DNA of 64,000 nucleotides from Arthrobacter caoxuetaonis (GCF_023921125.1 NZ_CP099466.1:372001-436000); one strand, 5' to 3'; counted from the stretch's first letter, positions 16,553-29,300 are shown. Notes: generated from the letters alone by a model not told the origin. Translations and numbers: made by a program.

Positions 16553-16602
16553 TGGGGGAACGACCGGCCGTTGTTGGGGGTTACTCCGGCTGGTCGAGTT
16601 GT

Positions 16603-16998
16603 TCAGCAGCTGCAGCGCTGAACAGGGTTACCGGGATCGATTGCGCGTTGCAGCACGATCATCGATTCTCCGGTGTCTGGATTGATCCTGAACCACGAGC
16701 AGCATTTGGATGTGAGAAGCGCTATGCAACTCCATCCGGCTACGATTCGTTCGATTTCAAGACCGTCTTCGATGTCACTGACATCGTCGATGAGAACCGT
16801 ACCATCCACACTACTGACCGGACCGCAGTCAAGAGAGTCGTCGTCGAGATAGACATCGAGGGATATGGCGGATGCCGAGGGGTACTTATTGAGGACAAGC
16901 CTGGCGATACGAAGTGCGTCCTCGCAGTACGTTGAGTGCCCACGAGTGAGCTTTTGGTGCTCGGGGGAAACATTCAAGTCACTCTGGATATCGGTCAC
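16603..16998 (-). CDS. hypothetical acidic protein
   Basis: The 131-aa product is not recognised. It is acidic, with a Leu/Asp-rich middle (ISLDVYLDDDSLDCG... VLIDDVSDIEDGLEIERI) and several Cys residues in the second half (WSCIALLTSKCCSWFRINPDTGE and a terminal QRCSC). The GTG at 16998 is supported by AAAGGGAG 4-5 nt upstream, so translation is likely. It is divergent from the LuxR-type regulator, with about 230 bp of shared promoter region, and convergent with the HU-like gene. Such placement would suit a partner or target of the regulator, but that is inference. Confidence 0.6.
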   Translation of the reverse strand: MTDIQSDLNVSPEHQKLTRGHSTYCEDALRIARLVLNKYPSASAISLDVYLDDDSLDCGPVSSVDGTVLIDDVSDIEDGLEIERIVAGWSCIALLTSKCCSWFRINPDTGESMIVLQRAIDPGNPVQRCSC

Positions 16999-17230
16999 TG
17001 TACTCCCTTTGAGGTGGCCGGAGGCCGCGCAGTTCGCGTTTCCGAAAGTGTGAACCTTTCAAGTCTTGATCATGCCCGTGATTGTTAGTTGTGGGTTTCC
17101 CTATTTGCAGTACAAATTCAGCCTGGATGCAGTAGTTATCCGTGTCCGGAGCGGTTGTGGTCTGGCCGGTATCCTTAGTTACGAGACTGGCGAGGGGTCC
17201 TGCTTGGCACCTCTACGAAGGAGAGTGTCT

Positions 17231-19780
17231 TTGGTTCGGGTGGATAGCCTGCAAGTTACGCTGGCGAAGTTGTCTGCCGGCATCAACGTTGAGGTCGTCG
17301 GGACCAAAGGAAGCGGCCGGAGCACCTTCTTAAAGAAGCTCGATGAGGATCTTGCTGCGGCGGGTTTCAACACCGTGTTCATACGGGGTATCTCGGCCCT
17401 TAGTGCGCAGCCGCTGGCCGCCCTCCAGGTCTCCTCACTCCCGATAGGTCGGGTACCCCGGACCGGATCAGTCACCCTGGCGGTTGTCGCCGAGCAGCTC
17501 GCGGAGCTTGTTACCGGGAAGTCGGTGATTCTTATCGATGACTGGGATGACCTTGATGACCTGACGCGTGGCGTGGTTCAGGCCGTACGGCACAGGTCCG
17601 GTGTGCCGGTGGCAATATCCAAGCGTATGGACCGCCACGTCGGTGCGGAGTCAGAGGTCTCACCCTCCTTTGAGGTCGAGTTGGGCCCGGTTCGTTTCGA
17701 TGAGCTGCAGGTCGCGCTTGAGAGAAAACTTGGCGGACCTGTGGCGTCAGCGCTGGTCAATGAGGTCTTTGTTCAGTCCGGCGGGCACATCGGCATCGCC
17801 ATGTCTCTTGTCGACGGTCCGGTGAAAGGGCGGCGTATCAGGGAGGGTGGGCGTGCGTGGAGCGGCACGGGCGACCTTTACAATCCTTCACTTCGGGGTT
17901 CATTCGCTGCCTTGCTAGCGGGTCTAACCCCCATTGCTCACGGCATGCTGGGGTTGTTCTCCCTGGCGGATCGTGTCCCTCTTCGTGTTGCACGTGAGGT
18001 TGCCGAGTGGGAGGTGATCGAGGAACTGGAGGCTCGCGGTTTCATCAAGATATTCGGCAGGACAGAGCCAACCGTAGTCGTGCATCCACCTGTCTTGTCC
18101 TCCTTTCTGCGGGATGAAATGTCAGAGTCGCGCCGAGTGCGTCTTGGGGAGTGGATGGCTACACAAGACGGGTTTGAGGCTGCTCTTTCTGGGACGTTGG
18201 AGATCACTCCTATTTCGGACCAGGTCTCAACCTTCGCAAGTGTGGCCAATGGTCACACCCGGTCCCAAAAGGTTGAGGCACAACGTGTCTGGGAAGCAGA
18301 CCCTTCGCCGCTGAATGCGGCGAGGTATATCGGTACCCTGCTCTGGGACAGCACCGCGGAGCCTGATTATGACGAGGTGATGAGGCGCATGCCGGAGCCC
18401 GATAGAGCCTCAATTTCATTGAGCGGCGCCGGTTACCTGATAGCGCGGGCGAGCTGGCTGGCCTATCGGGTTGGTGATCTGGATGCAGCGATCGAACTTC
18501 TTCGCGAAGTGGCCGGTCAGAAGAACGACGGCGGGCGCATCGCTCTAGCCAAGATTGTGCAGCTGCAGGCGATGCTCGGGACGATCCCAGAGGGCTATGA
18601 GCGGCTATTGGTCTCGTCCGAGGGGTCTCCCGTGGTGGTCAACGACATGCTGGCGCTGGCCCGCGCGATGGTTTGCGTAGTGCGAGGCAGTACATCCGAG
18701 GCCAGGAGAAACCTGGCGGACATCTCGATTGCACCGGCGGGGCTGATACCGCTTCAGATGGAGTTTATAGAGAAGCTGCTCGACCTTTACGAGGGTCGTA
18801 TCCAGGAGGTGGCGGAGTTTGCGCGGACGAAGTTCCTGCAGGCGGTGGAGGGCCTCGACATATCGATCATGCGGGCCTACGGTTGGCTGGCGTGTATGGC
18901 GCTCCTGTATCTCGATGACTGGGACGGTCTGGAAGAGATACTGAGCCCCGCTCTTGGTGTCGGTAATACTGCGCTACCCGGAGTGTTCCAGCTAGGGATC
19001 TTGAATACCGCGGTTCTCGTGGCGCTCGTACGGGATGATACCGGCTTGGCGCGCCGTTATATCGCCGAGATGGACCAGGTGAAGGTGGCCGACGGGGGTC
19101 TTCTCCACCAGCAGCGGGATCTTGCTCGCGCTCGGCTTCTGGTGCATGAAGGGTCGGTCAGCGAGAGCGCACAGTTGCTCCGTTCCGCTGGTGATCGGCT
19201 TTGGGCGAGAGGTGCCCGCGTGGCCGCGGTGCAGTGCTATCTCTTCTCTCAGGAAGTGTCGTTTCACCCGGAGCTCCTGGGGCAGGACCGTGAGAGGTTC
19301 TCCCAGGTCGATGGTCATCTGCTTGCTGTAGATACGGGGCACTTCACTGCGATGGTCGACAGGGATGTGAGCAAGTTGGTTCAACTGGCTGACGAGCTTG
19401 AGGCGATGGGGCTCCCTGGATGGACGATGTCGACGCTCGAGAATGTGCTGGACTTCCAGCCGGCAGCAGAAGGTGATGCTGAGGCTGCGGAGCTTGAGGT
19501 CCGTGTCCGAGATTTGAAGCGGCGGGTTCCGGCCGTGTTCCAGCTGCGCTCCCACCGCCGTTTTCTGGGTGTGCGCGTGAGCGACCGTGAGTGGGATTTC
19601 ATCCGTGAGGTTGTTACGGGTGCGAGCAACAAGGAGATCGCGGATCAGCTGTCTGTCTCGGTGCGAACCGTGGAGAGCTCCGTGGCGCGCATCGCCAAGA
19701 AGCTCGAGGTGCGCGGCAGGAGAGGCATTGTTGCCTGGTACGAGGCTCAGCAGGGTGCCGGGGTCTCGCCGGCGAGGTGA
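17231..19780 (+). CDS. large LuxR-family regulator with N-terminal NTPase domain
   Basis: The ~849-aa regulator begins with an NTPase module. Its Walker A reads VVGTKGSGRSTFLKKL (about residues 22-37), in which the usual Lys is Arg, and its Walker B is VILIDDWDDLDD (about 98-109). A long helical, TPR-like middle follows, with alternating Ala/Leu-rich repeats (residues ~380-720). A C-terminal LuxR helix-turn-helix completes it, VSDREWDFIREVVTGASNKEIADQLSVSVRTVESSVARIAKKL (written here in family form; about residues 780-825). This is MalT/LAL-like architecture, where ligand and nucleotide control DNA binding. I chose the TTG at 17231 because AAGGAG lies 7 nt before it; the frame is open to 17066. 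It sits centrally in the island and is the best candidate for controlling the surface-protein operon. Confidence 0.85.
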   Translation: MVRVDSLQVTLAKLSAGINVEVVGTKGSGRSTFLKKLDEDLAAAGFNTVFIRGISALSAQPLAALQVSSLPIGRVPRTGSVTLAVVAEQLAELVTGKSVILIDDWDDLDDLTRGVVQAVRHRSGVPVAISKRMDRHVGAESEVSPSFEVELGPVRFDELQVALERKLGGPVASALVNEVFVQSGGHIGIAMSLVDGPVKGRRIREGGRAWSGTGDLYNPSLRGSFAALLAGLTPIAHGMLGLFSLADRVPLRVAREVAEWEVIEELEARGFIKIFGRTEPTVVVHPPVLSSFLRDEMSESRRVRLGEWMATQDGFEAALSGTLEITPISDQVSTFASVANGHTRSQKVEAQRVWEADPSPLNAARYIGTLLWDSTAEPDYDEVMRRMPEPDRASISLSGAGYLIARASWLAYRVGDLDAAIELLREVAGQKNDGGRIALAKIVQLQAMLGTIPEGYERLLVSSEGSPVVVNDMLALARAMVCVVRGSTSEARRNLADISIAPAGLIPLQMEFIEKLLDLYEGRIQEVAEFARTKFLQAVEGLDISIMRAYGWLACMALLYLDDWDGLEEILSPALGVGNTALPGVFQLGILNTAVLVALVRDDTGLARRYIAEMDQVKVADGGLLHQQRDLARARLLVHEGSVSESAQLLRSAGDRLWARGARVAAVQCYLFSQEVSFHPELLGQDRERFSQVDGHLLAVDTGHFTAMVDRDVSKLVQLADELEAMGLPGWTMSTLENVLDFQPAAEGDAEAAELEVRVRDLKRRVPAVFQLRSHRRFLGVRVSDREWDFIREVVTGASNKEIADQLSVSVRTVESSVARIAKKLEVRGRRGIVAWYEAQQGAGVSPAR

Positions 19781-19862
19781 AAAAAGCGGCAGCGTTGGTT
19801 TCTTTAGCCGGTCCAGGGCCAGCACCGAGAAGCCGAGGGAGTCGCGGGTGCTTGAGCTCCTC

Positions 19863-20027
19863 ATGCAGTACTGCATGGCGCAGCGGGCAGGGCTTCCGTG
19901 GGTGGATGGCATCGGTTATGCCGGGATCATGAACCCGCTTAAGAACGTCTCATATCTGCTGGATCTTGAACACGCTGAGCACGAGCTGCTGTTCATTCAG
20001 GAGCGTGTCCTGGGATGCAAGCTCTAG
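19863..20027 (+). CDS. possible short ORF after the regulator
   Basis: A 54-codon frame reads MQYCMAQRAGLPWVDG... NVSYLLDLEHAEHELLFIQERVLGCKL and has protein-like composition. No RBS precedes the ATG, and the frame continues upstream in the shadow of the regulator. It may be the end of a decayed gene. I do not recognise it. Confidence 0.25.
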   Translation: MQYCMAQRAGLPWVDGIGYAGIMNPLKNVSYLLDLEHAEHELLFIQERVLGCKL

Positions 20028-20044
20028 GAGCCCGCCCGGAAGGC

Positions 20045-20078
20045 AGAGCCTCGCAGCCGGCGTGGCTGCGGGTTCTTT
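20045..20078 (+). terminator. intrinsic terminator after regulator region
   Basis: CGCAGCC-N5-GGCTGCG with weaker flanking pairs is followed by GGTTCTTT. It separates the regulator from the surface-protein operon. The remaining ~270 bp up to 20351 hold only the CTCATAAA motif and the RBS of the giant gene. Confidence 0.65.
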
Positions 20079-20253
20079 GCTCTGGAGGTTCGCTACTCCG
20101 TCGCGGCGGAAGAACGCCCGGTTAGAGCCATGACGGTGATGCCGAGTGAAGCCACTGCTGTGGCGATGTTGGGGTTGATGGTTCGCCTATACGCCTCCGG
20201 CGGGTCATTGGTCTAATCGGCACCGCCAGTTTACGGTATGACCACACGTTTTT

Positions 20254-20266
20254 ACTCATAAATCAG
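20254..20266 (+). promoter_or_regulatory. CTCATAAA motif upstream of the giant surface-protein gene
   Basis: ACTCATAAATCAG lies 97 nt before the GTG start at 20352. It is a half-degenerate version of the palindrome at 16012 and shares the octamer with 15209. It lies in a short AT-rich stretch, consistent with a promoter or operator. Confidence 0.45.
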
Positions 20267-20351
20267 CAGTTTTTCGCCTAAAGACGATAGATTTGAGTCA
20301 TCAAGTTACTTGGGCGCATTTCGTCTTGCGCCGATTATGGGAAGGCCATTC

Positions 20352-23300
20352 GTGAAGCTCACACGGCTCCTGACTGGAATAATGGCGGGTTTGCTCGCCA
20401 TAACCATTGCAGCGACAGACGTGGTCACCACAAGTGACCTGGCGGCTGCAGACACCGGGGAATCACCCTCGATAACCCTCAACGGTACGGTCGTAGAGGG
20501 CGCACCCGGTTACCTCACGTCGAAGTCGATCATCATGACGTCCGCGCAAGAAGCGCGTCTGAACTACCGACTCGTACCCAGTTACTCGACTGGTGCCACA
20601 AGCAAGGTAACCGTGACTCTGTTCATGCCCTCCCTGGAGCAGGACGGCAACGGTGGTTGGAAGATCGTGGATCGCGATGCAGCGCCCACGGCTATGGGTC
20701 TCCAGGGCCGCGTCAGCGCCGGCGGTGGCTGGGCCACTCCCAACGGCACTGTCTCCCAGGGCGGCAAGATCGTTCTTGAGTACATCGGTGATCTTGAAGC
20801 CGGTGTGAACCCTGCGTTTGACCTGTTCCTCAGCACCTACAACGACGGCACTGATGGTCCATTCGGCGGTGTCCCTGAGGGAACCGCGTTCGACGTGCAC
20901 GGTTACGTAACCTACGAGCAGTACAACGGCGAAGGCGAGGGTTGGGAGACCCTTGGCCGCGACGACGTTGATTCCCACGTCCAGGTCATCGCTACGGACC
21001 TTCAGTGGGAGCCGCAGTTCACCGCGTTTACGGCGAACGGCGGATCGACCTCTGTGCCGATGTGGGATCGCTTCCAGTACTTCGACTACATCTACAAGCT
21101 GCAGAACACCTCTACGAACCCTGCCTCGAACATTGAGGCGTACTCGGTCAACTTCGACATCGACACGACCGACAACATCAACGGCATCATCCCCGCCGAT
21201 ATCAACCGCTGGTCGTACAACCCCGGTGGAGAACCCACCTTCAACGATGACGCTGACTACACCGAAGGTCAGTTCATTGGTGTCCCCGGTAAGGGCGGTG
21301 TGCTCATCTACGACATCACCGACATCTACAGCCCCACCTGGGACGGCGCGACCGGTCTCGGTGACCCGCTGCCCTACATCTACACCGGTGCCGGCATGAT
21401 CACCCTCGACCGCCAGAACGGTGAGAACCGCCAGCAGGTCAAGCCGGGCACCGAGCGCATCTACATGGTTTCGCTTCCCATGAGCCGCCAGGGATTCCCC
21501 AACATCCCGACCAACTTCTACGTTGACGCGATCACCAACATCGTCCTGGGTGAGAGCACCAACTGGACCAAGACCAAGACCGCTGTGCGCGAGGTGCTGA
21601 ACCCCTCCTATGGGTTCGACTTCACCCACAAGCCGGAGAAGGCTGAAGCCGTCTACGGGACGGACACCTACACCGAGCTTGCAGGCTTCAAGAACACCAG
21701 CAACGCACCGGTTTGGAACCCCTCGATCGAATACACCTCGGTCGAGAACTTTGACGTTAACGAGGTTGTGTACCTCTTTGACGAGGCAGATGCCGAGAGG
21801 TTTGAGAACGCTACGCTGCGCTACCAGTACAGCTACGAGAACGACCGGAAGGAACTGGTCAACATCACCCGTGAGCTCAAGGTCAACGCTGTCGTTGACC
21901 CGGAGAACCCGGGCAAGATGAAGGCCGTCTTTGACGTGTCTGAGCTGCAGGGCAAGAACTGGGACAAGAAGTTCTACTTCGAGGACTTCGCAGGCCGCAT
22001 CAACCCCGGCCAGAGCGTCCCCTTCGCGATTCAGGTGCACGGCACAGCAATGGAGGTCAAGACGATGACCTTCCCCGCGGTGACCACCTACCTTGAGAAG
22101 TACGCGAACAACGAGGACTACACGCAGGAAACCACCTACGCGGAAGTTCCCCACACGGTCAAGCGTGACGCTTCGTTCCGTGTCATCCTCCCCACCGAGG
22201 TCATCCCGAGCACCGGCGTCACCATCAACGGCAACGGCAGCACCAACAGCACCTACCCGCAGACGGTGGCGTGGGACAAGGAAGCCACCCTTGGCTTCAA
22301 TTTCGGCACGAACAACAACGAGGCCGAGACTTCCGAGACCACCATTACGGTGAACACCACCACTCTGGAAGCCATCAAGGACGCCAAGCTCGTCATCAAG
22401 CCTGAACTCTTCTCGAGCGCAGAAGACGTGCGCATCAAGATCGTTACCCTGGACGGCACGGAGATTCCGGTCGACCTGGCGGGCAAGGATCTCACGCAGG
22501 CGATTGAGGTTGCCCTCCCCGAAGGTTTCGCCAAGATCGTCGTTGAGACGGGTGAATTCCACACCAACGGTGCACAGAACTTCATTGACGTGGTCGGCAA
22601 GGTGTCTGCAGGTCTGAAGACCTCGCACACCGTTTCCGTGAAGACGGAGACCCACCAGCCGGCACCGTTCAACAAGTCCAGCACTTCTACTTCGACCGGT
22701 CACATCCGCATCCAGCTTCCTGCTGACCTGAACCCGAGCACATCGATCGTCGGTATCTACGGTGACCGCCGCACGAACGACCCCACGTACATTCCGTACG
22801 AGGTTCCCGTGAGCGCTGAGTACCGTCTCAGCACCGGCGGTGTGAACGCACCTGAGTTCACCTACACGATCACCGAAGCAGAACCCTCAAAGATGCCCGC
22901 TGAGCCTACGGACTCCAGCGGCATCCTGATCGACAACAAGCTCAAGCTGAGCGAGGAGTTTCTGGCAGCCGGCACCGACATCGCCATCACGTTCGTGGAC
23001 GATGAGGGCAACGAGCAGAAGTTCACCACTCCTGAGGTCGACTACAAGGACATCACGCTCGACAACATCGCGAAGATCGTGATCTCGGGCAAGAACCTGA
23101 ACATCGGCGCAGCTATCCCCGTTGTGACGATCGACTATGACTCCGAGCTGGACATGGGTGCGAGCCAGCGCCTGCTGGCCAAATTCGAGGGCACCCCTCA
23201 GGACCCGTATGTCGCGAACAAGACGGTTTCCGCGACGCACCGCATCGAGGTTGCAGAGACCCGCACCACGGTTGAGATCGAAGGCGTGAATCAGGTCACC

Positions 23301-26300
23301 CAGTCCGCGGGTGCAGGCAGCACCTACGATCAGTGGGTCGACCGTCAGCGCTCGTGTGGCTACTACAGCTGCACGATGACCGACTACACACTGGATCAGG
23401 GTTACAAGACCCTGGGCGGTTTCGCTACCTCGATGTACCGTCCCGGTGGCGACAACAACAACAACGACCAAACGACGGTCATTGACGTGAACCTGCCCCA
23501 CGAGCAGTTCGACACCTACTACGTCAAGATCCGCGAAGACCTGAAGCCCTACATCCAGGACGTGCAGATCTTCCGCATGGTCGATGGTGAGGAGCAGCTG
23601 TGGAAGACTGTTCCCGCTTCGGACTGGGTGGAGAACACCACTGAGGGCGCCAAGTACTGGCGCATCAACACTGCCCACCAGGGCGTGGATGGCGCTGCAC
23701 TGTTCGAAACCAAGGCTTCGACTGACGAGGCGAACCACCCGTACTACAAGGCTCCCTTCGCGGACAACGTGGTTCCTGACCAGCCGGTCAGCCGTGTCTC
23801 TGTGTCGCTGAAGTTCGAGCGCAAGGACCTGGCTTCTGTGCCTGAGCTCTCGGGCACCACCAGCCGCGTGATCGAGTACATGGGCCGCTTCTTCGAGACC
23901 TCGGAAGAGGGCAAGAAGGCAACCACCGCCAAAGTGGAAGACACCATCGGCAAGAAGTACCCGATCAAGCGCGGCCACATCCCGACCCCGGTGTACTCGC
24001 TGGTGCACTACCCGTTCGCCCAGGCCGAGACCGGTGCGCAGGATGCAGTTTCGCTGCAGCGCAAGGTCGTCACGATGGGCACCGAGGGCAACTACCTCGC
24101 AAGCGTCTGGAACGTCGCGAACCAGTACTACGGCGGCTACCACTGGCCGCACGGCGCAGACATCAACGTCCCGGTCCACACCGAATCGGACGAGTGGATG
24201 ATGAGCTACTACAACCAGGGTCTGGCCACGTTCCACGACAAGCTGGCGTACAAGTTCACCTACCCGGCGACCCCTGACAAGGACGCTGACTTCAACCTGG
24301 ATCCAACGCACATCACGTTCGAGAACACCAGCACCCTGAAGTACCTCACGGGGCTGACGATCAACACCGCGGGTGACACCAAGGTGAACATCGAGCTGGA
24401 CGAGCCGGAGCGTGCTGAGTTCATCGCACACGGTTCGTTCGTGGTGAAGTACAACAGCGAAAAGCCTGTTGGCTTCCACAAGGTCAGCGCCGGCCTCTAC
24501 GAGGTCTCACTCGGCGAGGGCGTGTACCCGACCAACTTCGAGGCTGTATTCGAAGAGATCGACGGCTTCGGTGACAACACCGCTGAGCTGCAGGGTGTCC
24601 AGAAGGACACGCTGGGCGCGAACCTGAACGAGATCGACGTGCGCGTCGGCGGTATCGTCAACGGCAACAAGGACCTGACCGGTAAGACCGAGCTGTTCCG
24701 TGAGCCCAACGACAGTGAGCGCAAGCTCGTGAGCACCAGTACCGGTGTTCTCGCCGGCTACACCCCGAAGCTCGGCGCAGCCATGGACCTCGAGTTCGAC
24801 AAGCTCTCGCTGTATGACTACGGAACCGACGGCATCACCCCGAACACGTCGACCCTGTACGCAGGTATGACGAACAACTCGGAAGCTGACATCACCGCGT
24901 TCACCATGGATGTGAACCTGGACAGCGCCTACCGTGCACAGGAGATCCGCATCCCGGTAGCCGTCTTCAAGGGCGGTGACTGGGAGGCCAAGAAGGTCAC
25001 CATCAGCCAGCCCGGCGGCGACGTTGTTCTCGATCTCGGCGAGTTCAAGCTCGAAGGCACCGACTACGTCCTCGACGTGGACGCACTGTTCGACGCTGAC
25101 ATCCTGGAGGCAACCACGCTCAAGGTGGACGCCGGCGGGGAGTCCACGCTCGACGTTCGACGCATCACCAAGGTGAGTGTTGACTTCGCGGCCGCCAAGC
25201 CCGGTGTCCGCATGTGGGGCTCGCTCGCCCAGGAGCTTGAGACTGAGAAGGTTCTGCCCAAGCGCATGATCGATGGCGACTACATCACCATTACCGGTGA
25301 CTGGGTTGACGAGGCGATCGACGGTTGGACGGGGGAGCGCAAGGAGTGGGACTCCAAGCCCGCAGGTCGCGGCGACGGCGAACGTGTCACCGCCGGGACG
25401 CACCGCACCGGTTCGTTCTCGGTTCACGGTACGGATTTCGTTACCCCGCAGGGCCTGTGGGCGAATGCTGCCAACAGCGGCAACGCCGGTAGCCACCCTG
25501 ACCTCAGCAAGGGTTCGATCAGCAACGCCCCCACGGTGCACCACCGCACGGTGGATATGCAGTTCCGCGGCGCGCAGCTGAACGAGGACTTCACCCTGGC
25601 AAAGGGTGGTTTCCCCTACGACGCTGACACCAAGGAGCAGGTCGCAACCACGGACATGGTTGTACAGGACACCGCCAAGGTGCTCTACGAGATCCGTAAC
25701 TCGGCTGCAGTCGATGCTGAGAACCGCAATGCGATGTTCGACCCGTCGGCACACTTCACCGCGCCCCAGGGTATGAAGATCACCGGTATCGAGGTTGTCA
25801 CCAAGGACTCGGCACAGGGTTTGCATGACGCGATTGCCGCACTGGGTCGCACCAGCTACGACCTCAAGGACAGCAACTTCACCTTCCTGGACACCAACGA
25901 CCAGGAGAAGTCTCGCTCTGTTCAGTTCAACCTGACTCTGCCCAAGCAGGAGTCGGTGTGGGTGTTCGTTGAGTACGAGGCGATCAACGACTACAGCGAT
26001 GACCTCGCGGCAACGCAGAATAAGTCGGTCACCATCCGCGCCTACGCCACCCCGGGCATCCAGCACCACCTGGAGAACTTCAACCACTCCGCTGTCTCAG
26101 GCAACGGTGTGAGCGAGTCCTCCGGAAGCGAGGCTGACTACAACCAGGACGGTTTTGGCGAGGACAGCGCTGGTCTGGCTGCGACGTACACGTACGCGAA
26201 CCCGACCACCATCGACATCGAAACGAACTTCGACGCGGAGAGCCTTTCGGGGACTCCGATGACGATCACCGTCGACAAGATGAGCAACCAGCTCCGTCAC

Positions 26301-29300
26301 CACAACACCCACATGGTTGTTGACGTGACCTTCGATACCCGTGCCCGCGGGTTCGAGCTCACCGAACTGCCGAAGCCGACCCACGCGGATGGCTTCCCCG
26401 CACCCAAGCTGACGGTTCTCGTCGGCGGCGAGTACGTGGAGTTCGATGCTGACAAGCACGAGCTGAGGGACATCAACAGCATCCGCGTTGACTACGGCAT
26501 CGTGCCCGGTTACGTCGGCGACGGTGAAGACCGTAAGGACTTCACTGTTCCGTCGTTCGAGATCGTCGGCACCGGTTGGTGGCAGAACTACGGTGGCGAG
26601 TCGACCAAGAGCTCGACCATCACTTCGAGTGTGGAGATCGACCTGACGCACCACGACGGCGCTACTGACGGAAACCCCGCAGTGGCTCTGTACGAGGCTG
26701 CTGAGACTGACTCGGTCGTCATCTGGAAGGGTCTGCCCCAGGTTGAGTTCAACCTGCAGTCGTTCGACACGAAGCCGGAAGCCGGTACACCGTACGACAA
26801 CACCAAGGTGGGTAAGGTCAACTACCTCGCCGGTGATGACGTGTTCCTGAAGCTGACCGCTCGTAACGAGAACACCCCCGCCTCGACCAACACCGGTCTC
26901 GGTAAGGCTCCCGTTAATGATCCGGTCATCTACGACAAGGTGCCCGAGTACATCGTCAACTCGCTCGACAAGTTCGTCACCGATGGTGAGCTCGACGTGG
27001 CTGCAGCTGTGGCTGCCGGCAAGCTCGTGATCAAGCATTACGACATCGACGGTAACGAGATCGCTGACTACGATCTTCCAAGCGTCACCGTGAAATCGAT
27101 CTCGGGTAAGGATGTGGGCGGAAACCAGAAGTTCACCGACATTCCCCTTGCGGGTGGTGTCCAGGTGGACCGCTCTGGCAAGATCTCGGCAACCGAGCCC
27201 ACCGACCAGGGTGCAAACCCCGCCGCTGACGTGAAGTTCCAGCTGTTCACCTACGAGTTCGCACGCGACCTCGGCCGCGGTGAGCGCATCGAGGTCATGT
27301 ACGACGCGAAGATCCGCGAGGAGAAGCTGCCGTACGCGACCTACGAAGACGGACGTCCGGTGTTCGCACCGTTCCTCGGCTGGTACGGCAACGAAGACCC
27401 GATCTCACAGAGCGCCCATACGTACGACATGGACATGGCGGCCTTGCTGCACGACGCCGGCTTCAGCGGTACGCGCAGCTTCGAGCAGACTCCTGCTGAG
27501 TTCCTGGCACAGTCCAGCTCGTGGGTCTCGGGTGACTCTCGTGAGCGCCGTGTTCAGGACGGCCGGTCGGACACCCATGACACCTACTACGATGCATCGG
27601 CGAACAGCCAGGTCGCTGACCGGGTGTACCTGCGCGAGGAGTCTGGGAACAAGCTGTACGAAGGTATTGGCAGCGGTGAGCAGAGTGACATCTCTGCGTA
27701 CCTGCAGCCGGCCCGGGTGAACGATGGTGTCGTCACGCACGACGAGCGCATCCTGTGGTCGCACGACAACCTGCAGCTGAAGCGTGCATGGCTCTACGGC
27801 GCCAGCGAACTGCTCCCCAAGGTGCAGCGCACGACCGCATCGGGTGTCTCAGACGCGAACTTCATCGAGCACGACGGGGACCTTCGGGCGCCGGTGAGCG
27901 TGACGGAGTACACCGCTGACAACTACAGCTACGCAGTTGAGCTGGACGAGATCGTCACCGCCCGTCTGCACGCAGCGAACCTGGGTGACCGTGCGATCGA
28001 AAGCGGCATCGAGTACACCGAGATCCTGCCGATCGGGTTCAACCCGTTCGATGAGGACGGCAACCTCATCGGGATCACCGCATTCGACGGCTTCGGCAAC
28101 ACGATCGCCCATACCTACGATGTCCTGCAGACGCCCGAGGACGACAAGGGCTACCGTGCTCCGCGTCAGAACCAGGAAGCCGGCACCTTCAAGAAGCTCG
28201 ACGCAGATGGCACCACCATCGAGAACGAGGTGCCCTACGTGCTCCGCATCAAGGTCGCAGGTGCGCTGAACGGCATGTTCAACGCCGCAGCCACGACCGA
28301 GAAGGCGAAGTACCAGTACGTCGATGTGAAGGTTCGCGTCGACGAGCAGGCCCTCGTCCTCAACGGCTCGCAGCGCTACTGGTTCGACCAGCTCACCGTC
28401 AGCACCATCGCGGCCGAAGAGTACCTGGCGCTGTACAGCAAGGAATACGGCGCTCTGCACAAGGACCCGAACGTTTACAACCCGAACACCTGGCCGAACG
28501 ACGGCATCAAGCCCGGCATCGACCTGGCGGACCTCAGCTGGTATCACTGGGGCACCAGCGGGTATACGAGTTACTCTTCGTTCGAGCCTCACGGCATGTA
28601 CATCCGTGGCCTGAATGCACAGGCGACCGCCACCGTGACCGACCAGAAGCCGGCGCTGGTGACGGGTGACCAGATGGTCATGCGTAAGCCGGCGCTGCGC
28701 GTGTGGAACGACATCTCGAAGGACAGCTACCTCACGGGATACCACTCGACGGTGCAGGACTTCACGACTGATCTCCACGAGAAGCTGACCATCCACGCAA
28801 CCGTGGAGAACCAGCAGATCGAGACTCAGAAGGACTACCACGGCACTTCGGGCAACCGCCTCGGCGAGCTGACTCATCAACCCCAGACCAAGGGCGGTGC
28901 CCGCGGTTCGTGGTTTGAGCCGACCGTGACCGTGTCGATGCCGTTCGGTATCGTCCCGATCCTCGAGGACGGCACCATTGCTCGCTACACGGGCAAGGTG
29001 GAGAACCAGCAGCATGTGGCGTTCACCGCTCACATCAGCGACGTGGCTTACAACAGCACGACGCCTGCGGTCGATGTGGCCGAGCACCTGAACCTGCGCG
29101 TCGAGCGCGTCAAGAGCGAGCAGGGCGAACGCTTCGTGCTGCACTTCACCGCGAAGGACACCCCCGAGGCTCAGCAGATCCTGCACACCATCAAGTACGG
29201 CCAGTCCCTGACTGTGTCGCCCCGCGCCACGGTGATCGACATGCCTCCTTACGGCACGGACGAGTCCCTTTCCGACGAGACGAAGTTCCAGGAGATTATG

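Noticed and set aside
16552..16935. A plus-strand frame opposite the hypothetical gene at 16603-16998
   Set aside because: It begins in the terminator region without an RBS, while the minus-strand frame has AAAGGGAG before its GTG.
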